Shown: in pieces, positions 41,601-51,525 of the stretch
Numbering within the stretch: position 1 is the first letter of the stretch
Layout: each line of letters opens with the position of its first letter
DNA from: Scytolyngbya sp. HA4215-MV1
GTDB lineage: Bacteria; Cyanobacteriota; Cyanobacteriia; Leptolyngbyales; Leptolyngbyaceae
NCBI GenBank assembly: GCA_019359045.1
Contig: JAHHIA010000004.1
Span: forward strand, 434,001-498,000
DNA: 64,000 nucleotides
Direction of reading: 5' to 3'
Made by a program: the position numbers and the translations under genes
The notes under the pieces: model-generated
Told to the model about the DNA's origin: nothing
The model's input: the letters and a program-made list of their open reading frames with translations, nothing else
Database searches by the model: none

Positions 41601-44600
41601 TTGCCTTGCAGGACGATCGACCCAGTGGCATTGAGAGAAATTGTGCCCCCGTTCGCTGCATTGCCTACTCCCGTGGGCACCCCATTTGCCGCAGAGACGC
41701 GGCTCGAAGCATTGATTTCACCCGTGGTAATGTTACCCGTTTGGGCGATCAGGTGAATATTGCCGCCCAGCCCAGCATTACCATTGGCATCATTGATCGA
41801 AAAAGCAAGAATATTGCCAGTAGTCAGGTTGCCTATGGCATTGAGGCTAACCGTGCCAGCATTGCCGATCGTTTGCCCGGGTGCACTAGCCTGAGTTACC
41901 GCCGATAAGTTACCTGCCATGATGTCACCATCGATGGCAACCAGAGAAATTGCGCCTGCATTGCCCAATCCAGTCGGCGGATGACTGGTGTTGATATTGC
42001 CCACATGTAGACCAGCCGCCTGCAAGCTCACATTTTGTCCCCAAGCTTGAATGTCTTGAGTTTGAAGCAATTGGCTAGCGATTAAGTTCACTGGCCCCGC
42101 AACGTCGATCGCGCCATCAAAAACCACATTTTGGCTGGACACCGTTAAGCCTGTCCCAAAAATGCTGCCTCGAAAAGTACTGGTGCCTGTGCCAGCCAGT
42201 TGGGTGAAACCATTCAGCACCGAGCCGTTAACCGTTACATGATTGGCTTGGGTCACAAGCGTATTGGGGGTAAGATCTGCCGCCACGAACAAGTTACCGC
42301 TGCCTAAATCGAGGGTCAGCGTGTTGGCAACTTGTCCATGATTGCCCACGGTGCCGTTAAAGTTGAGATTGGCTCCCCCAGTGCGCAGAGTGATGGGAGC
42401 ACTGATTTGCCCATTGGCATTGAGATTGAAATTGCCACCCTGACTATCCAAATCGTTGAAGAAATCGTAAACGCCTGCAATGGTGATATCACCCCCGTGG
42501 GATGATACTTTGCCAAAGTTGGCAAATTGCCCAGTGGGGCCGGTCTGGATGTTAATGTTACCTCCTCCCGTCGAGAGGACGTGACTGGCAATGGTGTTGC
42601 CAATGAGGGTGAGGTGACTGGTACGTCCCTGCCCGAGCAGCGGAAAGCTTAGATTGAGTGTGCCTTGGGGCGATCGCAAGGTCAGTGGATCAAAAAAGTT
42701 GATCGCACTTGCCATGCCGAGCATTCCACTGCCATCTATTCGCCCGATCGTGATATCGGCAAAGCCATCTTGAAGGGCAGCAAAATCACCCATGGTCAGG
42801 CTCAGGGTACCGGGTGTGTTACCAGTTCCCCCCAGCGTTATAGGGCGGGAGGCGATCGTTGGCTGTAACGTGAGCGTACCTGATCCGGTCACGGAATTGG
42901 CACCGCCCCAAAAATCAATGCTGTCGGCAATGATGGTGAGATGATGCGCCCCTGCCGAGATACGACCAAAGCCCCAACTGGTGGCATTGGGTCCTCCAAA
43001 AATGGCATCACCTATCAGTTCGATCGGACGAGTGATTTGATATGCCCCATTGGTGATGTAGCCCCCGGCAAACCGATAGAGGCTGGCAGTCCAGTTGGCT
43101 CCAGCTAAGGGGGTAATGCCACCCACTAAGCCATTGAAAGTGACAATCCCATTGCCAGCATTAAGCGAGAGAAAATGATTGCCATTAACCGTGCCGTTGA
43201 ATCGAATGTCAATGTTCGTGCTGTTTTGGTTGGTCAAGATGACATCCTGATTCAGCAGATAGGCACCCTGGACGACGATCTCGTTGTTATCGGTGGCAAG
43301 ATTGCCCGTTGAAATACTGCCATTCCAGGCATTCAGACTGACTTTGCCGCCCACGCCTGTCAGGTTGCCATAAGCAGCGATCGATCCTGTCAAAAGATTT
43401 CCTTGGCTTGCAATGAGGGTGACATTGCCGCCCCCACCATTGGCGAGTGAAAACGATGCCAGATTACCCGTGACGATCGAGCCATTCTCACTGATCAGAC
43501 TGATCTCGCCTCCGAAACCATTGCCACTTAGCGCATTGATATTACCGATTTGGAGATTGCCACCTGCGTAGATGGTAACGTTGCCCCCATTGCCACTCGG
43601 AGCCGCTGGAAAAAATGCCAGGGTGTTGATATCGCCTGTGGTAATTGTGCCGGGAGCCGATAAGATCACGGGTCCCCCATTGCCGGGTTGGGCTTGGGCT
43701 GAGGTAGCGATCGTCCCAGTCACTCTAATATTGCCAGGAACCACTGTGGGTGAAGGCGCAACAGTTGAACCACTACCCTGGGGCGGCACCAAGCTGCTCA
43801 ACACCGGTACCCCCGCCCGTAAAATGAGCGCCTGGCTACTTGTCAAAATTGCGGTGTCTGGATTGGGACTTCCCAGGGCAGCATCTGCACCGGTGATGGT
43901 GAGATTGCCCCCGACCAAGATGCTACCCATCGCTTCGACTTTGAGGGCAACGCCGATATAGTCTCCCAAGATGACATCTCCCCCAGCGCTAATCATGGGG
44001 GCATAAAAACTAGCAAATCGTCCTGGACTGCCTGCCAAATTGAGCAGAGAAAAATTACCGCCGCTCGAAAAAAAGGAATCGCCAAAAATCACCCCATCAC
44101 TGACCAGGTTCAATGCACCCCCACTTTGAAACGGCGTGATGGAATGATTGAACGCCAGAATATCAATGCCCTGGTTGCCCTGAATGTACAGATTTCTTCC
44201 CGCTTTTGCGAGAAAAGGCGTCGTGACACTCTCTCGAATTCGCACCATGTTGGCAGCCAGCAGGGTCAAATCTTCCGTTGTCTGGAGTTGGCTTTCGACC
44301 AGGGTTAGGTTTTGAGTTGCCGATAGCCAGGCAGTTTCGCTATTCACTGCTTTGGCAACAATGTCTCCAGTTGAGACCGCAAGACCTGAGCCGGTTAGTT
44401 CTACCTGCCCGCTGGCAGTGAGGGTGAGTCCAGTAGCATGGGTAATGTTGCCCCCAGTCAGCAATTGCGGCAAGCTCAGAGAAGGAATGGGTAAAGCGGA
44501 GGCTGGGATGGGTTGTAGATCCAGGCTCAGCAACCCCCCGACCTGACTAATCCGTACCTGACTGCTACCAGGAACCGTGGCGATCGTCACTTGCCCTGCC

Positions 44601-45241
44601 GGAGCCGAGAGCCGCCCCGTACTGACCACGGTGCCTCCGATCAAGGTTAAATTTTGCTGATTAGGAACCGCTAAATCGCCGGAATTAACGATCGCCCCTG
44701 GTTGTGCCATCGCAAACCCAAATCCAGTCGGAGTGCCAATCAAAGTGGAGCTATCGTTTGTACCAATCCAAGTAAAATCGCCCGCGCCAAATCCAATGCT
44801 GTTGGCGGTGGTAGCAGTAAATGATGCGGGCACATTTAAGCGGGCATTGGCACCAAAGATAATACCTGCCGGATTCATGAGATAGAGGTTCGCATTGCTA
44901 CCCGTGACCTGAATCAAGCCCTGAATCACCGATGCATCGCCACCAATTACTCGCCCCAAAATATTTTGAATCGAAGGGGCTGAGAGAAAATTGGCGATTT
45001 GTCCCTGGCTCAACCCAAAGCGATCAAAACTTTGGAAAAGGTTAACCCCATCGTTGGAAACACTGCCGCCGCTAATATCAAAGCGATTGCCATGAGCAGT
45101 TACCAGGGTGCCAATGCCATCGTTTGCTGGGGTAATCGATTGCGCCCATCCCGGCTCAACCGCCGCAATTTCTAGCCAAACGGGTACGGTACCCAGCAGC
45201 ACTCCTAAAATACCGATCGCTGACTTCATAGGAAAATACAT
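38642..45241 (-). CDS. secreted haemagglutinin-type (TPS) protein with C-terminal CHAT protease domain
   Basis: 2199 aa. A signal peptide (AIGILGVLLGTVPVWLEIA, ending near GWAQS) is followed by a two-partner-secretion domain (about 37-160) with GGSVSNDGVNLFQSFDRFGL, NLYLMNPAGIIFGANARL and SFTATTANSIGFG. From about 250 to 1780 the protein is a long repetitive Gly/Asn/Thr-rich beta-helix (NGGTISLNATGSI and variants). The last ~350 residues form a CHAT domain of the caspase clan: the His in HLATHGEF (near 2038) and the Cys in VLSACQTAFG (near 2083) are both present. An ATG at 45229 (MKSAIG) is an alternative start; neither has a clear SD. The expected TpsB transporter is not in the window. It would be a surface or secreted protein with a potentially active protease end. 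Confidence 0.92.
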   Translation of the reverse strand: MYFPMKSAIGILGVLLGTVPVWLEIAAVEPGWAQSITPANDGIGTLVTAHGNRFDISGGSVSNDGVNLFQSFDRFGLSQGQIANFLSAPSIQNILGRVIGGDASVIQGLIQVTGSNANLYLMNPAGIIFGANARLNVPASFTATTANSIGFGAGDFTWIGTNDSSTLIGTPTGFGFAMAQPGAIVNSGDLAVPNQQNLTLIGGTVVSTGRLSAPAGQVTIATVPGSSQVRISQVGGLLSLDLQPIPASALPIPSLSLPQLLTGGNITHATGLTLTASGQVELTGSGLAVSTGDIVAKAVNSETAWLSATQNLTLVESQLQTTEDLTLLAANMVRIRESVTTPFLAKAGRNLYIQGNQGIDILAFNHSITPFQSGGALNLVSDGVIFGDSFFSSGGNFSLLNLAGSPGRFASFYAPMISAGGDVILGDYIGVALKVEAMGSILVGGNLTITGADAALGSPNPDTAILTSSQALILRAGVPVLSSLVPPQGSGSTVAPSPTVVPGNIRVTGTIATSAQAQPGNGGPVILSAPGTITTGDINTLAFFPAAPSGNGGNVTIYAGGNLQIGNINALSGNGFGGEISLISENGSIVTGNLASFSLANGGGGNVTLIASQGNLLTGSIAAYGNLTGVGGKVSLNAWNGSISTGNLATDNNEIVVQGAYLLNQDVILTNQNSTNIDIRFNGTVNGNHFLSLNAGNGIVTFNGLVGGITPLAGANWTASLYRFAGGYITNGAYQITRPIELIGDAIFGGPNATSWGFGRISAGAHHLTIIADSIDFWGGANSVTGSGTLTLQPTIASRPITLGGTGNTPGTLSLTMGDFAALQDGFADITIGRIDGSGMLGMASAINFFDPLTLRSPQGTLNLSFPLLGQGRTSHLTLIGNTIASHVLSTGGGNINIQTGPTGQFANFGKVSSHGGDITIAGVYDFFNDLDSQGGNFNLNANGQISAPITLRTGGANLNFNGTVGNHGQVANTLTLDLGSGNLFVAADLTPNTLVTQANHVTVNGSVLNGFTQLAGTGTSTFRGSIFGTGLTVSSQNVVFDGAIDVAGPVNLIASQLLQTQDIQAWGQNVSLQAAGLHVGNINTSHPPTGLGNAGAISLVAIDGDIMAGNLSAVTQASAPGQTIGNAGTVSLNAIGNLTTGNILAFSINDANGNAGLGGNIHLIAQTGNITTGEINASSRVSAANGVPTGVGNAANGGTISLNATGSIVLQGNLAATSITQAAGTAAAGGFINLTAHSITGTDFDVSANSQSGQAGAGGMLLLNANTIGGNQFNANSSSQTGMAGNAGTLWLNGAAIQGNHFSAASMTQAGTVGSGGTIALTARDRLIVGGVAAQGSAGTGNIALTSNEIDLVGGSRSVRGNGSLLLQPFDPDQSIRVGASNNTRSLDLNTTDWLALADGFSLVQIGRNNGTGDMTIASIVLTDPTLFSTPNGNITLTGGLSLKDNGSASFASRQLPTTLLTTDITTADPLTFFGNIQLDANIRITATSTNPLTFAGNINGAHHLTFNASNSTLLFQGAIGNETPLQGLSITAQNAFFTNQVTTHGDITLNSTTTLTQSAAIVARSGSITATGTLIGQNAPVLLTADDAIRLEDVFSEGGIALSSDATLTAHHLRAPGQPIIVQAKDSITLGRVDSSASVGNGGSVWLDPHGNIVVHSINTQGGANGVGGNVDISTDRFFLATGSFVDRNGILASISTAGGTRGGSITIHHGGSNAVAFNIGNPSNNGTVGAITGSADNTIAPTQSYSRSIIQNNIRILTQDPPEPQKVVPKPMQIFLPVQTLIPNTTIATTPPPMESSLSTPEKNFSKQFAQYLGNASDFQPLSAQNITQTLDNITQQTQTRPAILYVFAHNEQLELVLFMPGMKPISKNLPVADHQTLMAVVKTFVREVSDPRKTRTTSYLASAQQLYRWMIAPIAADLQAQNIDTLLFAMDNGLRSIPMAALHDGHQFLVQKYRLALIPSLSLTNTHYEPLTNAQVLAMGASTFRDQPPLPAVPVELSSITHNLWDGEIFLNQTFTLKNLKLQRQERPYQIIHLATHGEFQGGNSRNSYIQLWDTQLQLNQLRDLGWSHPPVELLVLSACQTAFGNEQAELGFAGIAFQAGVKSVLASLWYVSDEGTLGLMTEFYRQLKTARIKAEALQKAQIAMLTGQIKLEDGELQGPWQPYKLHLPAEFEHRQANLSHPFYWAAFTLIGSPW

Positions 45242-45587
45242 TAAGTAGATGCATTAATTAAGTAAATGCATTAAAAGAATTTGATGGGCTAGAACATTGT
45301 CTCTGGAAAGAATAATAAGATAACCACTGAATTGGGTGAGATCTCTGGAGAAGGCAGTGATTTCTCTGGAGCACGGTAATCGGATCGAAATGATTGATAA
45401 TTTAAGATGATTTAAAGGAACTCGTTGTCACGTTAGACTATCCGTCGCTCCATCGCTTCCGGGTGAAGGAATAATCTGTCGAGTTAAAAAAGTTACTTCG
45501 GTACTGCCATTCAAGTCAGGAAGGCGAACAAACACCCAAAGTTACAAACTCAAAATAGATAGAATGTTTTGCTTTAAAGGCACTTGA
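45242..45587. promoter_or_regulatory. divergent spacer upstream of TPS-CHAT gene
   Basis: The 346 bp between two divergent genes starts with two near-identical 17-bp tandem units, AAGTAGATGCATTAATT and AAGTAAATGCATTAAAA (45243-45276), directly before the TPS-CHAT start. TCTCTGGAG occurs twice further on. These could be regulator sites or leader sequence. AAAGG precedes the ATG at 45588. No additional gene is visible. Confidence 0.4.
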
Positions 45588-46457
45588 ATGCAAACCTATT
45601 TCCGTTACGTTCGTGTCCTTTTTGCCTGCCTTCTCGGGATAAGTCTGTTGTGGATCGGCTTATTTGGGGGAAATGTTGCCCAGGCAGGGGAGTTAGCCGA
45701 TCGGATCTCTACTTTTCCTAGCTGGCAAACCAAACCGCCTGTACAGGCAGCAGTTGGTGATCTCTTCTATCCGGAATGGTTTAGGGGGAATTGGACGGTG
45801 ACCAGCACGCTCATTGATCTGGTTGCGCCTCTCTCTCCCAAAATTGTCACTCCTGGGTTCGAGGGTAATCGCCAGTATCTCGACCGTCCTATGACGTTCC
45901 AGGTGCGGTTTATCACCCCTGTTCCTAGTCCAGGACTAGCAAGTTTCCCCTTTCTCCAACCGATAAGAACTCAGTCGAAAGGAGTGGTCTCCGATCGTGC
46001 CTTCAACAGCTTAAGTCTGGCACGAGCCTACCTGGGAGAAACAAAGGATAGTCCTATCATTGATGTCAAGGTTGATCCAGCCTCTCCAAACCGCCAAATT
46101 ACCTTGCTCAAAGGCGATCGACAACTGGTGTCGATCGTTACAGGACGTGCTACTGAAACTCCAGCACCTGGCCAATTCATTACCACTGAGATGTTTCAGC
46201 AAGTTTTTCGGGGATTACCCCAACCTTATTTAAACCAGGTAGAAACCACGACTGCTTATCAAAAGATGTCTGGCTCAAACCCCAGGTTTCAAGCTGACCA
46301 GATCACGGCGATTTACCTATCTCCTCAAGATCCCAACTATTTCCAAACTGGGCAACCCACCTTCGGTCTGCAAAGCAATTTTCCTTTGGAAGTGCTTCAA
46401 GAACGCCCCGTTGCCCTTTACCGTTATCACCTGGTATTTTCCCAAACAACCCATTAA
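45588..46457 (+). CDS. exported cyanobacterial protein of unknown function
   Basis: 289 aa. A signal peptide (VLFACLLGISLLWIGLFGG, cleavage near NVAQA) sends it to the periplasm or thylakoid lumen. The mature part has WFRGNWTVTSTLIDLVAPL, IVTPGFEGNRQYL and DRPMTFQVRF, a pattern I associate with a protein family conserved in cyanobacteria and plastids (possibly DUF6816; I am not certain of the number). No catalytic motif is visible. It stands alone with an AAAGG ribosome-binding site. The fold may be lipocalin-like or another beta barrel, as most segments are predicted strands; this is a guess. Confidence 0.75.
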   Translation: MQTYFRYVRVLFACLLGISLLWIGLFGGNVAQAGELADRISTFPSWQTKPPVQAAVGDLFYPEWFRGNWTVTSTLIDLVAPLSPKIVTPGFEGNRQYLDRPMTFQVRFITPVPSPGLASFPFLQPIRTQSKGVVSDRAFNSLSLARAYLGETKDSPIIDVKVDPASPNRQITLLKGDRQLVSIVTGRATETPAPGQFITTEMFQQVFRGLPQPYLNQVETTTAYQKMSGSNPRFQADQITAIYLSPQDPNYFQTGQPTFGLQSNFPLEVLQERPVALYRYHLVFSQTTH

Positions 46458-46699
46458 AGGCATACAAGGCATGTATAGGGTTTCTCATGCAGCTGAGATC
46501 CGACTAGGTAAAAAAGAGAGCCTGGGAACTCTTTTTCCTATTCAGAATAGATTGCTGTATCAGTTTCGATCGTCAACAGGGCAAACTTGTGATTAAGAGA
46601 TAGACTGTATTTTCAGCGTGCTATTTCTACCTACAGACACGATCTCAATTCTGTGTCCATTGCTGCTGAAGCCCGGTCTTGTCTAACGTAACGTGAGGA

Positions 46700-49579
46700 G
46701 TGCTGATAAATCTTGATTCGTCACTCAATTCTCCAATGGGCATAATTTCTCCGATCAATCTCGAGCAGCCCATGCCATCGGACAAAACGTTTGGAGTTCT
46801 TTCACAAGTCACATTTAACCACAGTTCAAACGGAATTTTTATTGTTGAACTTGAACCAAAAACGCCTGCTCTTGCCGAGCCAGTCACATGGCGTTTTGTA
46901 TCAACGAATGCAGCTTATGTTCGTCTGTGGTTATTGCCAAGCGTCAATCTACGAGGGCTGAAATTGCATGAAGTGCTCCCAGCAACGGTTGCTGCTCCTA
47001 CGCTGGTTCATCTACAAGTGTGCCGGCAGCAGCAACAAGCGGTGAGTTATCAAGTAACAGTTGAGTCGATCGAACTCGACATTCGGGTACTGATCCGGCT
47101 GTTTCCAGGATTGGATCACCAGGGCAATGTGACCCATATCACTGGGATCTGCCAGCATATTTCTGCATCGCCGCGAGGGATTGAACTCGCGCTCCCATCG
47201 GATACAGTCGGCACAGGCAGTCAATTGAATCTGGAAACCGTTGTGACAGAGAGCGATCGCCCGTCTTCTGAAACCACCTTCCGCCATGCTGAAGAAAAGT
47301 ATCGTAGCATTTTTGAAAACGCAGTTGAGGGGATTTTTCAGACCACACCCGATGGATATTACCTGACTGCTAATCCTATGCTGGCAAGGATCTATGGCTA
47401 CGATTCGCCAGCAGAATTGATAGCAAGTTTGACTGATATTCAGCATCAGCTTTATGTCAACTCATCTCGACGCAACGAATTTCGTCGCCTCATGCAAGAA
47501 CAAGAGGCAGTCTGGCGGTTTGAATCGCAAATCTATCGTAAAGATGGCAGCATTATCTGGATTTCAGAAAGTGCGCGAGCGGTTCGGGATGCCAGCAATC
47601 AGGTGATTATCTATGAGGGCACCGTAGAAGATATCACCGATCGCAAACTGGCAGAAGTCGAACTGCACAAGCGCGAAAGTCTCTTGCAGGGTGTGGCTAG
47701 AGCCACTAGCTATCTATTAACGGATGAGGATTACCAGGTGGCAATCGCTAAAGCCTTGGCAGCTCTAGGCAATGCTGCAGGGGTAGATCGGGTGTATATC
47801 TACGAAAATCACCCCCATCTTCAGACAGGTGAGATTGCCATGAGTATGCGGTATGAGTGGGTGCGACCAGGCATCCCAACCAGCATCGATCAGTCGCACT
47901 GGCAAAATCAACCCTACAGCGCCTTCGGCATGACTCGCTGGTATGACTTATTGGCAGGCGGGCAGTCTGTCCGGGGCATCACGCGACAGTTACCGCTGAC
48001 CGAGCAAGAAATTTTGGGACTTGATGCAATTCAGTCAATTTTACTGGTGCCGATCGCGATTGACGATACTTTCTGGGGCTATATCGGCTTTGATGATTGC
48101 CATTCGGAGCGGTGCTGGTCAAAAAGTGAGGAGTCGATTTTGGTGGCAATGGCAGCCAGCATTGGGGGGGCTTTGAAACGGCAACAGGCAGAAGCCACCA
48201 TTCGCTATCAGGCATTTCACGACTTGCTCACCGGGCTGCCCAATCGCATGTTGTTTAGCGATCGCCTGCCCCTGGCGCTGGCAAATGCTCAACGCAATGG
48301 GTCCATGTTGGCGGTGATGTTTCTCGATCTCGATCGTTTCAAAACCATCAACGACACTCTGGGACATGCAGTAGGCGACCAACTGCTGCAAACCGTGGCT
48401 CAACGCCTGAGCAGTTGTTTACGTGAAGGCGATACCATCGCCCGTTGGGGCGGAGACGAATTCACCATTCTGTTGCCTCATGTGCATCAAGCTGAAGATG
48501 CTGCCAAAACTGCCCAGCGCATTTTGGACGCGCTCAGACCCGCTTTGCAATTGGAAGGGCATGAACTGTACATCACTAGCAGCATTGGTGTGGCGCTCTA
48601 TCCTTACGATGGCGAAGATTGCCAGACGTTGCTCAAAAATGCAGATGCCGCTCTTTACCGGGTCAAAGAGCAGGGTCGTAATGGCTTTCAAATCTATACT
48701 CCAGCAATTAACTCGAAAGCCTCAGAATTGCTAGCCCTGGAAAGTGGACTTTATCAGGCACTCGAACGCAACGAATTTTCACTGTACTATCAGCCCCAAG
48801 TCAACATCAGCACCGGGGAAGTCACGCGGATGGAAGCCTTGCTGCGCTGGCAACATCCAGAGTTGGGAGAAATTTCTCCCAAAGCTTTTATTCCCATTGC
48901 GGAAGAAAACGGTTTGATTGTGGCGATCGGGGAATGGGTCTTGCGAACTGCCTGCGCCCAAAACCAATGCTGGCACGAAATGTTTTGTCTATCGACCCAT
49001 GCAGCACCTTTTAAACCGTTACGCATTGCTGTGAATCTCTCGGCTCGCCAGTTTCAGCAGGCTCATTTGGTCGATCTGGTGGCGCAAGTGCTTGCAGAAA
49101 CCGCACTTGATCCTTGCTTGTTAGAACTCGAAATCACCGAAACCACTGCCATGCAGGATGTGGATTTTACCCGTGCGACCCTTCAAACCTTGCGAATGAT
49201 GGGGGTTCATTTATCGATGGATGATTTTGGCACAGGCTATTCTTCCCTCAATTATTTAAAGAAATTTCCCCTTCACACTCTCAAAATCGATCAATCTTTT
49301 ACCCGAGATCTGGCAAGTGACCCCAATGATGCCACAATCGTTGCGGCTGTTATCGCTCTCGGTCGCGGACTCAACCTCAGTGTTGTAGCCGAAGGCATCG
49401 AAACGGTTGAACAAATGGAATGTTTGCGATCGATGCAATGTCAGGAAATGCAAGGCTACCTCTTCAGCCATCCCATGTCGGCTTCAGTTGCTACGCAATT
49501 CTTACGAGAAAGCTGTGTACAATCTCGGTGCTATTTGCCTTGGGCGGTCGAGTCTAAAGTTATTCCACGATCGGCCTGA
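46700..49579 (+). CDS. PAS-GAF-GGDEF-EAL c-di-GMP turnover protein
   Basis: 959 aa from GTG at 46700 (ATG starts at 46736 or 46772 are alternatives). An N-terminal PAS-like region (about 20-160), a PAS domain (about 195-315, ending EDITDRK), GAF (about 330-490), GGDEF (about 500-665) and EAL (about 680-940). GGDEF has RWGGDEF with an RxxD inhibitory site five residues before it (REGD). EAL has the catalytic set: MEALLRW, VNLSARQ, ELEITET, MDDFGTGYSSL, LKID and VVAEGIET. Both activities therefore look possible, with direction set by the sensors. It has no membrane segment. It converges with pheS (9-bp gap). Confidence 0.94.
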   Translation: MLINLDSSLNSPMGIISPINLEQPMPSDKTFGVLSQVTFNHSSNGIFIVELEPKTPALAEPVTWRFVSTNAAYVRLWLLPSVNLRGLKLHEVLPATVAAPTLVHLQVCRQQQQAVSYQVTVESIELDIRVLIRLFPGLDHQGNVTHITGICQHISASPRGIELALPSDTVGTGSQLNLETVVTESDRPSSETTFRHAEEKYRSIFENAVEGIFQTTPDGYYLTANPMLARIYGYDSPAELIASLTDIQHQLYVNSSRRNEFRRLMQEQEAVWRFESQIYRKDGSIIWISESARAVRDASNQVIIYEGTVEDITDRKLAEVELHKRESLLQGVARATSYLLTDEDYQVAIAKALAALGNAAGVDRVYIYENHPHLQTGEIAMSMRYEWVRPGIPTSIDQSHWQNQPYSAFGMTRWYDLLAGGQSVRGITRQLPLTEQEILGLDAIQSILLVPIAIDDTFWGYIGFDDCHSERCWSKSEESILVAMAASIGGALKRQQAEATIRYQAFHDLLTGLPNRMLFSDRLPLALANAQRNGSMLAVMFLDLDRFKTINDTLGHAVGDQLLQTVAQRLSSCLREGDTIARWGGDEFTILLPHVHQAEDAAKTAQRILDALRPALQLEGHELYITSSIGVALYPYDGEDCQTLLKNADAALYRVKEQGRNGFQIYTPAINSKASELLALESGLYQALERNEFSLYYQPQVNISTGEVTRMEALLRWQHPELGEISPKAFIPIAEENGLIVAIGEWVLRTACAQNQCWHEMFCLSTHAAPFKPLRIAVNLSARQFQQAHLVDLVAQVLAETALDPCLLELEITETTAMQDVDFTRATLQTLRMMGVHLSMDDFGTGYSSLNYLKKFPLHTLKIDQSFTRDLASDPNDATIVAAVIALGRGLNLSVVAEGIETVEQMECLRSMQCQEMQGYLFSHPMSASVATQFLRESCVQSRCYLPWAVESKVIPRSA

Positions 49580-49588
49580 AAATCTGCA

Positions 49589-50590
49589 CTAAAACTGACG
49601 CAGAAACCTTAAATCACTGGTGAATAAGCGACGAATGTCATCAATTTGGTGTAACACCAGCGCTAGCCGTTCCACCCCAAACCCTGCCGCAAATCCTGTG
49701 TAAACTTCCGGGTCATAGCCCACCGCTTTAAGAACATTGGGGTCTACCATGCCACAACCCATCACCTCTAGCCAGCGCCCTTTCCACTGAACATCCACTT
49801 CTGCAGAAGGCTCGGTGAAGGGAAAGAAACTGGGGCGGAAGCGAACAGGAATGTCGCCAAACATTTCTTGCAAAAAGACTTTAACCGTTCCCTTTAAGTC
49901 AGTGAAGGTCAATCCTTCATCTACTGCTAGAATCTCAATTTGGTGGAATACAGCAGCATGAGTGGCATCCACCGTATCACGACGATAGCAACGACCAGGC
50001 ACCGCGACTCGGATCGGTGGATCGTTGTTTTCCATGTAACGAATCTGGACGCTGGAAGTGTGGGTGCGCAGCAAATTCCCATCGGGTAAGTAAAGCGTAT
50101 CTTGCATATCCCGCGCTGGATGGTCTGCCAAAAAGTTCAGCGCTTCAAAATTGTAGTAGTCGGTTTCCATTTCAGGTCCTTCGGCAACCGTGTAGCCCAG
50201 ACCCATGAAGATATCGAGCGCTTGATCGATCGTACTGTTGATGGGGTGAACCCGTCCCTGGGGATAAAAAATGCCCGGCATTGTCACATCCAGCGTTTCG
50301 GCTTCTAGTTGTGCCTGAATTTGCGCTGCTTGCAAGGTCGATCTTCGCTGCTCTAACTCGCTTTGGAGTGCTTCTTTGACTTCATTTGCCAGTGCACCAA
50401 TGCGGGGGCGCTCAGTCGGGTCTAGTTTACCCATGCCACCTAAAACCTGAGGAATGGGACCCTTTTTGCCGAGGTATTTCACCCGAAGTTGTTCTATATG
50501 GTCGAGGGTTTGGCTGGTGGCGATCGCCTGTTGTGCTTCTAGGCGAATTGCCTCTAATTGAGCCTCAAGATTGCTAAGCTGAGCAGTCAT
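49589..50590 (-). CDS. pheS: phenylalanine-tRNA ligase alpha subunit
   Basis: 333 aa. It forms the alpha2-beta2 enzyme that charges tRNA-Phe. The N-terminal coiled coil (about 1-90) is followed by the class II core: motif 1 region ([22 protein letters not shown]), motif 2 ([13 protein letters not shown] with [12 protein letters not shown]) and motif 3 ([12 protein letters not shown]). The [13 protein letters not shown] and [10 protein letters not shown] segments are characteristic. Length is typical for bacteria. pheT is not adjacent, a usual arrangement in cyanobacteria. It is divergent from surE across 137 bp. Confidence 0.97.
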   Translation of the reverse strand: MTAQLSNLEAQLEAIRLEAQQAIATSQTLDHIEQLRVKYLGKKGPIPQVLGGMGKLDPTERPRIGALANEVKEALQSELEQRRSTLQAAQIQAQLEAETLDVTMPGIFYPQGRVHPINSTIDQALDIFMGLGYTVAEGPEMETDYYNFEALNFLADHPARDMQDTLYLPDGNLLRTHTSSVQIRYMENNDPPIRVAVPGRCYRRDTVDATHAAVFHQIEILAVDEGLTFTDLKGTVKVFLQEMFGDIPVRFRPSFFPFTEPSAEVDVQWKGRWLEVMGCGMVDPNVLKAVGYDPEVYTGFAAGFGVERLALVLHQIDDIRRLFTSDLRFLRQF

Positions 50591-50727
50591 AACGGGGAAT
50601 GTATCAACAAAAATTCAAACTGGGAATGGATGAGAAAAGTGCACCGCACTCCTACCAGTTTAGAGGCTACAGTGGTCAATGGTTTAGTAAACAAAAGACA
50701 ACGATTCATTCCTAACGACTCAACTCA

Positions 50728-51525
50728 ATGAAACTGTTGATTAGCAATGATGATGGCATCTCTGCACTGGGGGTCAGATCGCTGGCAAACGCACTGGCAG
50801 AGGTTGGGCATGAGGTAACAGTGGTGTGTCCCGATCGCGAGCGATCGGCAACTGGACACGGACTTACCTTACACCAACCCATTCGTGCCAACCCGGTCGA
50901 AGTAGGCTTTCATCCAGAAGTCAAAGCCTGGTCTTGTTCTGGCACCCCTTCAGATTGCGTGAAGTTGGCTCTTTGGGCACTCCTCGATCGTCCCCCTGAC
51001 TATGTCCTTTCCGGCATCAACCACGGCTCCAATCTGGGTACAGATGTTCTATACTCCGGTACGGTTTCGGCTGCAATGGAAGGAGTCATCGAAGGCATTC
51101 CTGGCATTGCCTTCAGTCTTGCTAGCTTTGCCTATAACCAATTTCAAGTGGCAGCAACTTTTGCTCAAACCCTGATGGCTTACCTGGAAAAAGACCCCCT
51201 GCCAGAGTTGGTGATGCTCAACGTCAATGTGCCCCCTGTTCCCCAATCCGAAATTGCGGGCGTGGCATTCACTCGGCAGGGAATTCGCCGTTACATTGAC
51301 GTGTTTGAAAAACGAGTTGATCCCCGAGGCAAAGTGTATTATTGGCTGGCAGGGGAAGTGCTCGAAGAAGTTGCCGAACCAATGAATCCAGCCCTGCCAG
51401 AACCCAAACTAACCGATGTGCAAGCGATTCGTGCTAACTACATCACGATTACCCCGCTACAGTACAACCTCACCTGCCAATCGGGACTGAACAATTTGCA
51501 AGCCTGGAAATTGAACTTTCCCTAA
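50728..51525 (+). CDS. surE: 5'/3'-nucleotidase SurE
   Basis: 265 aa. A metal-dependent nucleoside monophosphate phosphatase. The N-terminal metal-binding pair is in [13 protein letters not shown], Ser/Asn ligands are in [13 protein letters not shown] and [10 protein letters not shown], and the substrate loop is [11 protein letters not shown]. Length matches the family. It acts in the cytoplasm on nucleotides and possibly short polyphosphate. It stands alone. A weak stem (TCCTACC 51537-51543 with GGTAGGA 51562-51568) follows the stop and might terminate it. Confidence 0.96.
   Translation: MKLLISNDDGISALGVRSLANALAEVGHEVTVVCPDRERSATGHGLTLHQPIRANPVEVGFHPEVKAWSCSGTPSDCVKLALWALLDRPPDYVLSGINHGSNLGTDVLYSGTVSAAMEGVIEGIPGIAFSLASFAYNQFQVAATFAQTLMAYLEKDPLPELVMLNVNVPPVPQSEIAGVAFTRQGIRRYIDVFEKRVDPRGKVYYWLAGEVLEEVAEPMNPALPEPKLTDVQAIRANYITITPLQYNLTCQSGLNNLQAWKLNFP

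Noticed and set aside
47160-47200. GAGGGATTGAACTCGCGCTCC, which looks like a tRNA T-arm/3' end
   Set aside because: It lies inside the GGDEF-EAL gene in coding frame, and no cloverleaf can be built around it.
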